Source: Pyrrhosoma nymphula (Eukaryota; Arthropoda; Insecta; Odonata; Coenagrionidae). From it: a stretch of DNA of 64,000 nt. Shown here piece after piece: positions 50,028 through 60,429 of this stretch. The DNA lies in contig OY754332.1 of NCBI GenBank assembly GCA_963573305.1, forward strand, positions 51,125,559 through 51,189,558, given 5' to 3'. The notes beneath the pieces are model-generated. The model saw only the letters and a program-made list of their open reading frames with translations. It had not been told where the DNA came from and did no database searches. The position numbers and the translations under genes were made by a program. Numbering within the stretch: the stretch's first letter is position 1; the number at the start of each line of letters is the position of its first letter.

Positions 50028-50400
50028 GTAAACGTACTAAAACGCCTTAATATAATAAAACAGCATAAATGGCCGGAGTTATAGTCGTGTAAACCATTCA
50101 ATTTATCTAAAATAAAACAAATCCACTTTCTCTCGCTGAAAAGTATGTTTACTAACACTGAACATCATTTCAGGACAACACCCTTACAAAAGTAAACAGT
50201 TACCTCCTGTGAACTAATCGACCGTAATCGACATTTCGCACGATTCATCACCTTTCGATCATGCTTTCGACCATTTCGACATGTCGGCCCATCGATAGAT
50301 TATCGGCATTGCTTTCTGTTGAGCGCCATTTAGGAAGTCAGTTAAGTGGTGCCAGTAAGTTTAAAGAATGTGCGTCTGGGAATATTCATCTAATTATTCA
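50028..50400 (-). promoter_or_regulatory. Probable 5' UTR and promoter region of the DOCK gene
   Basis: Directly upstream of the DOCK start codon, richer in CpG than the introns. TATCGAT (reverse of 50291-50297) resembles the core of the DREF element of insect housekeeping promoters. No TATA box at a sensible distance was seen. The transcription start cannot be placed from sequence alone. On the plus strand, CCA|GTAAGT near 50353 could be a donor of a divergent transcript, but nothing supports this further. Confidence 0.35.
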
Positions 50401-51060
50401 AATTACTTACTCTATATGCAGCCTATATTAAACAGAACATTTATTGATTGAGCTTGATACGTCTCCCGCGTTAAAGTGGATAAAAAACTGGTGTGCTCAG
50501 TACTGTACGTCAGTTAGCTTCCGATTATGATTTCTTATAGAGCATTAGTGAAAATAAAGCCTGACTGTTAATGAGTGAAGTTCTATTCATAATCCAGGTG
50601 ATTCCTCTTTTAATCCTCTACAACAAGAGACATGTCTTGCCGACATTCTACGGAAAGAGTGATGTTCCCTGTGGTGAATGCATGTCGTCGCATGTCATGA
50701 TAAAATGAGGTGAGATCTACTCCCTAACTAACGTTAAATTAACCATTTCTTGTATAAAGTCGATAAGTTATGTTAATCATGTGCTTCAGTATCGGAGGCA
50801 GTTCATCTTACATGAGCTGAGGTCACTTCCACCTCTGTAACCATCGCCATTTACTTTCCCAGTTGCTAACCATGCACCTGAGGTTGAAATTGCATTTTGA
50901 TCACTTTGTACACACTCTCCTGGACAGACCCATTTATATTATCTGCTTCAGTCTTTTCATCCTCTAATTGTTTGGGTTCTCCCTGAATGTAGGTATTTAT
51001 TTTATGGTCTTATCACCTGATATACATATTGATTTCATGATAATGTAAAAACGAAATAAT
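50401..51060. other. Intergenic, no recognised features
   Basis: Between the DOCK promoter and the 3' end of the first intergenic LINE. Nothing identifiable. Confidence 0.5.
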
Positions 51061-51069
51061 TAATGCATT

Positions 51070-53450
51070 TATCTTTGCAAATTCATTTATTGGAACTCTT
51101 CTAGGAAAAAAGGTATCCAATTAGAATCTTTTGTGATGCTTCACACATACTGTCTTGGCCTCATCCCATTGACTCATTTCCTTTTTAACTTATCCTAAAA
51201 GAGAATTCCTCCTCCCAATGAGCAAGTAACGTTGTGCGATAGCAAGTGATTAGTAGATTCATGAATTTGTGCCTATTTGGGTATTTGATGATGGCTGCAA
51301 AGTTCACATCTCGGTGACAAGTTTGAGGGGGGCTGGAAGTTTTGTTGACTCCTGAAGCGTCCTCTTCAATATTTCATTTTTCGTTGTGGGTTTTGGCTTG
51401 CCTTAGTCGCTGTGTGGGGTCCCAGATCTTGAGATGCTGGCTGGATATCCGCTCCCTGATCTTGGAACTTCATATAGTAGGGGAAATGGGTAAGGCTGGT
51501 TCAGGGACAGTCGGGTTGCAACTGGCACCATTTTTGGCAAGTTTGTCTGCCTTTTCATTTCCAGGTTTGTGTCTGGGTGCCCAGAAAAGCTTGATTATAC
51601 AATGCTTTGCTATATCTGATAGTGTCTCCTGGCACTCTTGTATTAAGCCTGATGTGCACCTGCACTTTTAAGGCTACATGACTGTCATATGAGGATAGAT
51701 CACTTAGTGAGGGCCAACTCCTTAATAATGTGTGCGCAGGTCAAAATGGCAAAAATATTTGGCCTGGAAAACAGTTGTACATTTTCCTTAGGGAATTAAA
51801 AAAAATCTTGAAGGGCATCCTCCATAGATACCTGCCCCCAATTTATTGTCTTTTCTTGAAACATCTGTGTTCTAAACAGAGGCTCCATTATGAAGATGTT
51901 TTCCCCCTCTTTCCCACTGTTCCCTGGAGGGGATGAACGTGTTGAAAGGGGGATTTTGAAGTTGAACCTTGCTACCATGCTGTCATTTTCAATCTGATAG
52001 ATTGTGCTAGACCTGCTCAGCTCCGTCCATATCTGTCTATGTCCAGAGAGATTTCCCTTACTAACATTGGCCTGCGCATTGAAGGTGGTAAGCAGTGGTT
52101 CTGGCTTGTCCCCCCCATGACTATTCATAATGGTGGTAGATTTAGAAGGGTCTCCAGAGCCAAACTTGGAGAACTTAGTATAGCTCCAGTGATATATAGA
52201 CAGGCCATTCCCTGAATAGGTTAAGTGTGTTGATGGCCTCAGTTTGCCGGACCTTCCCCCATCACGCTATGGAACAGTATATTATATAAAGTGTGGTCTT
52301 GCCACTGCTGTGTAGAGCCAATGAATCACCTTGGGTTTAAGACCCCAGGTTCTTCCAAAGGCACGACAGCAAATCCTAAGAATGGGGGCATTTACTCAGA
52401 ACCGAAAATGCTATTTTATTCACGATATCGTTAGACGGAAACAAAAAATAAATTTGAGTGAAAAATCAATCTTCTAACCATAGCCATTCACTCACAAATT
52501 GAAAATTAAAATACACAAAAGGTGACACCCATCGAATGAGCTGCTCTCAGACTTCTACGTCATCCACCTCCCCTCATTGGCTGTTTTGGGGAGTGGAGTT
52601 GGGAGGGGAGGTCTGCCTACACAGCAACTGGCACAGCAGATTTTGATTGAAGGGATGACGTTAGAAGCCTCAACATGCCCATTCCAGTGAAAGGGTAAAG
52701 AACATCAGTTTTTCGTTGCTTTTAACTCGAGAACTAGGAGATGGATCGAACAACGAAAAAATACAGGTCTTTTTATTTTACTAACTATCAGATTCGGCAA
52801 TAATAAAAAATGGTAAACGACCACATTACACAAGCTTTTTTGATTTTAGTCCAGATGCTCCCCCCATTTCAGCTTGGTATCCAAGATTATCCCCAGATAT
52901 TTTACTGATGGTGAGAGCCTGACCCTTGTAGGGAAGAGTAAGATCCTCCCTTTTCCTCTTTTTTTATGTATGTAAGTATGAGGGCTGTCTTATCTGGATT
53001 TACCAGTAGCCCTGTGCTCAGGCACCAGTCCTGAGTCATGTCCAGGACCCTCTGCATGATTATGGAAATTGTTTCAGGATACCTCCCAGTAACGAGTGTT
53101 GCTAGATCATCTGCTTACCCTTGTGTGTAGAAGCCAATGTTATTCATCCGGATAATGAGACTGTCGACCACCAGGTTCTAAAGGAGAGGTGACAGGACCC
53201 CTCCCTGAGGCCAGCTCCTAACCACCACCATCTTCATTGAGCATCCTCTTAGGCTGGCAGTGAGACTGCGCTGAGCTAGCATGCACCTTATCCATCTCAC
53301 AATGTGAGCATGCCTCTCTGTTGCCCATCAGATATGAGTGAAGGTAGTGCTATTGAGTTCTCCTTCAATACCTAAGAATGCTTCCATTGCATATAGCCTG
53401 TGGTTGAGTGCTCCCTTGATCCGGGGAATCAGACCGTGTGGCGCCAATTC
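51070..53450 (-). mobile_element. RNase H-bearing LINE (R1/LOA/jockey group), decayed
   Basis: Read from 53450 downward: RT motif B region (VVRSWPQGGVLSPLLWNLVV, about 53220), NNIGFYTQG then ADDLATLVTGRYPETI (active-site ADD in place, preceded by a stop, about 53125), LVNPDKTALILTY (about 52980), thumb LDTKLKWGEHLD (52870), FGRTWGLKPKVIHWLYTAVA (about 52310), and an RNase H C-terminal piece (HKPGNEKADKLAKNGA, about 51560). An unrelated segment of about 430 bp (roughly 52395-52825) interrupts the thumb. Stops and frameshifts throughout; inactive. Confidence 0.75.
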
Positions 53451-53479
53451 CACAGACTTAACTTTCTAAAAGAGGGTCA

Positions 53480-54935
53480 TACAGTGAATCAGAAAACTAT
53501 AGACCTATTTATATCCTCTCTGTGCTTTCCAAAATTTTTGAAAAACTTTTTTAAACTGAATCATTAACTATTTATGTCATTTTGACCTTCTACACCATTC
53601 TCAACATGGATTCATCATGGGAAAGTCGACCACAACTGCAGCCTTTTAGCTTATAAATAAAATTATTCGGGGACTTTCCAATCAGAAAGACTTAATTGGA
53701 TTTTTTTTTTGATTTGTCGAAAGCTTTTGATTCAGTTGATCATGATCTACTTTATTCTAAACTGCATAGTCTTGGAATTAATGGTGTTGCCTTGTCTTGG
53801 GTTGAGTCATACCTATCAAACCGCAAGCATATGGTTCAAATTAACATTAAACATAAATTGGGCACAAACACATGTAAGTTCCTATTTGGTTGAAACCAAT
53901 TGCGGAGTCCCACAGGGTTCTATATTGGGCCCACTTCTGTTCGTCATATTCATTAATTACGTTCCCACCCACTTACCCAATCCCAATACCCAATACCCTT
54001 ACACATCTACACTAAGTGTGGGTGACAATTTTGCAGATGCTTGTAATTCTGCTCATCAAACTTTAATGAAAAATTTTAATTGTTGTAGGTTGAATAATTA
54101 GAAAATGAATGAGAACAAAACCAATTTTCTACAGTTTCACAATAAAATTATTCCAGCAATATTGATCCCTCTTCTTGGAGTGGATACAAGCTTGTATTAT
54201 TACTGGTAAACCTATAAAAGTCTAGCTCCGTAAAATTCTTGGGTATATCTTTGACTGAAAATCTTGAATGGTATCCTCACATTAATGATATAATTAAAAA
54301 AATGCCCACTGGGACATTTATGATCAGGAAACTTGTCACTACTACTTCGTGGACATTTTGACACTAGTATACTATGCTAAAGTTCACGCTTACTTGACCT
54401 ATGGAGTTGTCTTATGGGGTAACTCAAGTGCAGCAATGAAGGCATTTTCTATGCACAAGAGGTCTATAAAGGCCATGATAAGTGTACCCATCAGGGACCC
54501 TGGAAGGCCTTAGTTTAGGCAACTGAGTATCATGACTTTACCCAGCATATATGTTTTTCACTCATGTTTATTTGTTAAAAAGAATCCATCTATGTTCGTT
54601 CCTAACTCGATGGTTTATAGTCACTTGACTCATGGTAGGGAGAATGTGCACCTGCGAGTACAACCATGTGCTGTATGTAAGAATGGCCGTATTCACTCGG
54701 TTTCACTTTTGTACAATAAGTTACCTACAAACTTTAAATGTATGTCTCTGTGTCTTCTTTTAAATTAAAACTCAAAGAACTACTGCTTAAGAAATGTTAT
54801 TGTAGTACTGATGATCTTTTTTTTCCGACGATATTGTAAAACTATTGTGAAAGGTTTTATGTATTAATGTTTCTGAATATGTTCTATGTCAACAACGACC
54901 AACAGAACAATAAAGCTATGTATTATTATGTACTG
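53480..54935 (+). mobile_element. Jockey/CR1-like LINE, 3' half, decayed
   Basis: Contains RT motif A (FDLSKAFDSVDHDLLYSKL, 53705-53762), LSWVESYLSNRKHMVQI, then after a frameshift CGVPQGSILGPLLFVIFINY (53900-53960), VKFLG-like pieces and a C-terminal segment to about 54770. It ends in an AT-rich 3' UTR with AATAAA near 54909. Same general type as the fragment at 46.8 kb but more decayed; several stops. Confidence 0.8.
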
Positions 54936-54999
54936 TCACAGTTGTAACATGCTCCTCCGAGTCCCCAGCAAGCATCAGGTTCCCTTGCCGTCATAATGG

Positions 55000-57900
55000 C
55001 CGGAGACTCGAGAGGGGTTGGGCAGTGATCGCAGCCAAGTCTGACGCTCATTGGATGAGTGGCTACGCTGCTGTCGTGTCATGCGTATGCAGTAGACGGA
55101 GTGACCCCAGGATGACGGCCTTCTGCATGCGTGCAACAAGTGATTCCGCCTGTATCACGCAGGACGGAATGCACTTGATGTTGTTTAGCAGCAAGCTCTT
55201 GACTCCACCTAGCACACCTATGATGAGGACCACTAGTTTCACAGAGTGTCGAGAGAGGTACATCTGTCGAAGTTCGAAAAGCAGGTCTTGATATTTCGTC
55301 CGTTTTTCCACCTCCTTCGCCTCCATGTTCATTTCAGTCGGAGCCGAAAAGTCGATCACAAACATGGAGCGTGTGAGGTGGTCGAGGAGAACGACATCAG
55401 GCTTGGTCGCCTCCAACTGCCTGGTGGTGGAGAAGGAGTAATTCCACCAGATTGTACATTTATCGTTCTCCACGACGGACTCAATATCTCCAGGGGCATA
55501 GGGCAGCACAGGTGTTTCGTCGATACCATAATTATGTCAAAGGTGAAAGTATGACACCCGCAGGGCCGCGTTGTGCCGAGCTAGATACGCTGACCTGGCG
55601 TAATAACTATAGCTGGAGAGAAGGTGACTCAAAGTCTCCGGCTGGGCTCGGTACGCCCTGCATCTCGTGTCCGCGACCTCCGCCTTGAATATAATGCGGC
55701 GGTACACGAGTGTGTTTATGTCATCATCCCAGCACGCGAGAACAAAATCCTCGGTCTCGGACTTCCGACCGGCGGAGCGTAGGAAGGCAAACGTCAGCTC
55801 CTTCGATAACCCATGCTTTTAGATGTTGCGATAGAAACATCCATGCATGAGCTTATCGGTATGCACCTTGAGCAAGACCTTCTGCTCGGCTTTTTTTATT
55901 TCGAGCTTGAGGACGTCTGCCTTCAATGACGAGATGTTCGTGCCATTGTCGCTTCCGTCGGATGACGAGTCGGAGTCGGGACCGGTTTCGTCCGCTGCCT
56001 TCTTTGCCGCCTGGAAGATAAAAGCCCCTACTCCCGCACTCTCACACGTGATTGAGCTGGGGGTGCCTGCTTCTCAGCACAGGCATGCTGTACCCAAGAC
56101 AACTCTGTTGTGGAGACACTCCAGACTCAATAGTCCTCTACCACCTACATTGCGAGGGAGATCCAATCTGGCGACGGAAGATTTCGGATGAAGACTTCTG
56201 TAGATGGTCATCATCTTCCTCGTTCCCCTATCGAGGTTCTGCAACTCGTTGACGTTCCACTTCATGCATCCGAAGGTATACAGCAGTGTAGGAACCGCGA
56301 ACATGTTCGTGGCATGAACATTGTTCTTGGCAGACGGCTCAGAACTCCAGATGTTCCTGACAGTCTCTCTGTATTGTATGGTTCCCCGTGGGTCGCCCGG
56401 ATAAAGGCCGCGAGAACCACCCATAAACGATAAATCACACTCCTGACCAACTTCCACGACGGATGAATTGACGGAAGAATAATTTTTATAATTGCGGGAG
56501 ATCCCCGATTGCAGTTTACCTCTGTGTGAAGAGATCTCGAGTTAAGATGGGGCGAATGACGGCTTGGTGGTAAATGAGGGTAGGGATCTGGTTCGAAGGG
56601 ACGGTTTCGTTGATGCACCAATACCACAAAAAGAACAATGTCCTTTCATTCAACAATTAAGTAACATGTATTAAAAAACATGGGTATCTTACAAAATTTA
56701 CTTAACAATGGGATGATTCAAGCGTGTTAGTAATGCGAGGATGAAAATCGAACCCACATAGAGTGAAAATTTATAATTCTCAAAATAAATGATGGCAAAA
56801 GTATTTAAACAATGACAAACATATTTCTGGCCGTTAAGTGGACTTCTTTCAACATTTGTGATAAGTTTACACATTCAACTGAGGATCCTCGTCCTCCTTA
56901 AAACATTTGGGAGGCAATATAGTCCATCCCGTTAACACAACGGATTTCCGTTTCTTCACAATCATAGACACAAATAAAAGTGAAAGTAGAGAACGAATCA
57001 CTGAAGTCTCGGTACGATAAGCAGGCCACCGTGACTGGTGCGTGATGAGGCGGGCGGGGGAAATTGCTAATTGCTCGGACTAATCGAGGGCGGTACCACA
57101 CTGTGGTCAGGATATGACAACGTTACGTGACCTGGAGGACCACCGAAAGACTCCGCTCCCTGGTGCTGCGGTTCGGGCTGGACTCCGGCTCGCCTATTAG
57201 GTGCGGTCCCTCGTATTATGCGGAGGACGGGAATTCTGCGGCCCGGATGCCCCTGGAACCCTTGTGGCACCGCTCCGGGATCTTGGAATCGGATGTCCGG
57301 CTTTTTCTGCCTCCTTTTGCCTCTCGCAAACACTGTTTTTATGCCGACTGTCTCTCGTACTCTTTCTTCCTTCTATGGTGTGCACGTTCGGAATCTTTTG
57401 AGTGAAGAAGCATTTTTCCGGTTCTACTCGGCGGCTTTTATACTCTCGCCGAGGTGGAGGAGGGGGGGGGCATTGCTGTTCAAACGGGGGGGGGGGGCAG
57501 GGGAGCAATCACTGGACAGATGGGCTCTTCACAGTCAAATTCACCAACACGCCTTAGATATGGTACTCGCAGGCACACTTTACCCTTGTTACTCATTCAC
57601 TCTGTCACTCACACTTTCTCACTCTCTTACCGCCGAAACCTTGGGTTGGGGGAGAGAGGGGGAGGGTTATGGGGATAAGAGGGGTTATGACACAGGTTGG
57701 GACGGGCCGAGACCGTCACAGTATTTAGTGGTGAGCGTTTCCTTCACTGCTGCAACCTCCTGCATTCGGCGCTGGGGGACGTCGAGGTATTCATAGCTAC
57801 CATCGTCCTCGAGGTGATGAATGACGCTCCCGTCAACAAGTTGCACGTCTTCCTTGATCTCCGAAAATCTTCCTCTCTCCAGGTGGATGGATGCACACTT

Positions 57901-58460
57901 GTCCAATCCGAACTCCATCCCTCTAGCTTCACTGTATTCCAGTACAGTGTCCAGGGCAGTGCGAAGGTCTTTCGCATTAGAAGGATAAGGCTTCACGTCA
58001 TCCATGTAAAATAATTGGTTGACATTATGCTTTCTGTCACCTGGAACACAGCACATGTATCCTCTAGGGAAATACAAAACAGTAAGGGGCTCAAGTTGTC
58101 GCCTTGGAAAACGCCACGGTGGTATGTTACCAACTCTGTGGAAACTGACCGCTTGCCTGAATACAGAACGAAGCGCGTTTTCCAGAGTGGTAACAGCCGT
58201 TGGATGCAGGACACTACCTCTGGGTGGACTTTCATCAACTTCAGCATAGCAATCAAAAGCTCATGCGAAGTGGTGTCAAAGGCCTTCTTGTAGTCCACCC
58301 AGGCCATTGATAGGTTTCGCTTATGCCGTATGGCATCCTGGCATATGCACCTATCAATGAGCAGGTTGCCCTTGCATCCCGCGATTCCCCGCTTTGAGCC
58401 CCTCTGCTTGTACACCTCCTCCCACATAGGCTGGACGTGGTGGAGGATAAGGTCTCTCAA
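55000..58460 (-). mobile_element. R2/R4-type LINE with restriction-like endonuclease, interrupted
   Basis: Read from 58460 downward: RT fingers and motif A (MAWVDYKKAFDTTSHELL, about 58290), motif B (GVFQGDNLSPLLFCISL, about 58110), FYMDD (about 58010), LDKCASIHLERGR, then EYLDVPQ and the thumb to 57725; after the insertion (56375-57720) NMFAVPTLLYTFGCMKWNV and LPRNVGGRGLLSLECLHNR (about 56140). The C-terminus (55070-55440) holds KPDVVLLDHLTRSMFVIDFS, a PD...D pattern of the restriction-like nuclease. These elements insert by target-primed reverse transcription. It is 5'-truncated, frameshifted, and not in 28S rDNA. Confidence 0.85.
56375..57720. mobile_element. Probable solo LTR, 1,346 bp
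   Basis: On the minus strand it starts TGTGACGGTC (57720) and ends CCATACA (56375), flanked by the 4-bp duplication ATAC (57721-57724 and 56371-56374). Removing it brings the host LINE frame back in register. A TATA-like GTATAAAAG lies on the minus strand near 57440. No gag/pol sequence is present. TG...CA ends with a short duplication fit an LTR left by recombination. Confidence 0.7.
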
Positions 58461-58785
58461 GATAATAATAATAATAATAATAATATATATTTATTCCATT
58501 ATCCATTAGAAAATACATTTGACAATTTACATACATAAATGGAATATAGGTACCCCAGATAGTGACTAATATGCAAATTCCCATGCAAATGTATGTTTGC
58601 CAACGGAAAATAAACTGTTATTAGTATTATGACCGCTAGACCGCATTGCCAGCAAAATTTGCGGCTGATTTAGATTCATATTTGACTGAGAAAAAAATAT
58701 GCCGTCGGAGAGCCGGGAACCCTTGAACCTGATTCTTACGGTCTTACTAACGCCTTAACCGATTCGGCCACCAAGGTACAACTTG
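58461..58785 (-). mobile_element. tRNA-headed SINE with (TTA)n tail
   Basis: The minus-strand head near 58780 reads TTGGTGGCCGAATCGGTTAA (A box, Leu/Ser-tRNA-like) and later GGTTCAAGGGTTCCC (B-box-like), then a T-run. The body continues to AATGGAATAAATATATATTA and a TTA-repeat tail at 58461-58487. The tail abuts the 5'-truncated LINE. Confidence 0.65.
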
Positions 58786-59519
58786 TACTTGGTAAATAAT
58801 GACGCACGTTATCAGGCAAAACGATTGACTCATTGAGCCAATCATTATGATGCAGCAAAAATCGCTCGTTATTCCGGGAACACTTTTCCCACTTCCTCAT
58901 GTAGGGCACCAAAACACTTTTCCAAATGAATTCACGAAGACTATTTAGAGCGTCATCATGTGACCCTAAATCTAATATTCATGACAAATAATAAATCAAA
59001 TATTCTTTTTTGTCATTTAATGATTTTCCTTTCAAATCCGTTACTTTTTTATGGAACTCAAGACACGTGATCTGGTGTGAAGGCATATCACCTCACGTTT
59101 GAGGAAAAACATGTGTAACGGTCCAAAAAATTAAGAAAATATAATATACGAAGGATAAAAGAAAAAAATGATGACACTTAGAAATTAAAGTAAAGAGTAA
59201 GATCGCGTTGTAAAAGGAAAACCAAGAGAATATGACAAAATATCTATGAGAACAGATGAGAAAACTACGACGCATAATGTGGGTAAAAAACGTCATTGGT
59301 TAGGAAGAAGAAATTAAAAAAAGTTGCTTACCTTAAGAAAGAGGTATACTTTTAAGAAAATAAACAATACTACTGTCACCGCAGGCAACTGGAGCAGGAA
59401 ATATGTCAGTATTTAACGAGCCAAATAACCAGATACTATGGGTTTTCCAAACTCACCATAGCACAGGTACAACATTACTTCACCAAAAACTACTACAACT
59501 GCCTGTCAATATGCATTTC
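58786..59519. other. Intergenic, no recognised features
   Basis: AT-rich; no domain, splice-bounded exon or repeat end was recognised. Confidence 0.55.
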
Positions 59520-59831
59520 TTAAACGTTCCTTTTCGCGCCACCCTCCTCGGGGAGTAAAGGCGGAGGGTGTTGTTCGTGGTGGGGGTGGAGAGGGCGAAG
59601 GGAAAGAAGGGAACCCCAAATGTTGCCTTTTTTATGGAAAACATGCATGGTACCCCGAGAACCCGCATTCTTTCTCAAGAGTTGAAAGACGTACATAATT
59701 TGCAGCATGATTCCGAAAATTATCCAAAGAAAAACAAATGTACCGCAGTTACGTGTGCACTGATCCATTCTCTCGATCCAATATCCTTGCAAAATCTTCA
59801 GTTTATAATCTTTAGAAATCAGTGACAACAT
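59520..59831 (-). CDS. Hypothetical small membrane protein or exon, uncertain
   Basis: A 103-codon frame opens MLSLISKDYKLKILQGYW and has one good hydrophobic segment (FVFLWIIFGIMLQIMYVFQL, residues about 33-52), then a Pro/His-rich tail of low quality. An AG acceptor-like TTTTTCAG lies just upstream (about 59838). I know no family with this sequence; it could be one exon of a gene or chance. No neighbour or expression signal supports it. Confidence 0.2.
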   Translation of the reverse strand: MLSLISKDYKLKILQGYWIERMDQCTRNCGTFVFLWIIFGIMLQIMYVFQLLRKNAGSRGTMHVFHKKGNIWGSLLSLRPLHPHHEQHPPPLLPEEGGAKRNV

Positions 59832-60429
59832 GCATGGCCTGAAAAAGTTGAATTCGAGGAGTTAATGTCCACACAACTTGAACAATCTAACGGAGTCACT
59901 GTATTTCCAGGTCCCGCTGCGCGGAGCCGGGCCGCGACGCGCGATCGAAAAATCGATTTAATTCTCGGCTTCGCAAACTTTTTTCAAATATTTTTACGGA
60001 ATAATCTATAAATATGTTTAGTTTATACTCTGATGAAGTATCCCAGAGACCATTTTCCGAATAAGGATAATATTGTCTACTTTATGTACAATTTTGTCTA
60101 AAAAAAAGGTTCCGCCATTTTGTGACATAGTAGAACTTAAATATGAGCAAATATGTCTGAAAGTTATGCATAGTATAGGTAAAGTACCGTGTTTACAAAT
60201 GGTAATCTTTTTTATTTCATATAAATCCTTCCATTACTCCTATATCTGCTCAACGTTTAAGATTTTCGAAGAAAAATGTGAGCGGGAGCTTTATAGGAAA
60301 TTTGATCGTGTTTGAGCCTCTGTATGTAAGTAACGGGTAAGACCTATGAGAAATGGCTTACCATTCCATAATCACTAATCACTTGTGTGTATATGTGCCA
60401 AGTTTCAAGACGTTATCTCAAAAAAACCA

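Noticed and set aside
55000..58460. R2 element in its usual 28S rDNA site
   Set aside because: The flanks are not rDNA: a jockey-type LINE on one side and a SINE on the other.
58695..58785. Functional tRNA gene
   Set aside because: A and B boxes are degenerate, no complete cloverleaf can be drawn with confidence, and a SINE body with a TTA tail follows.
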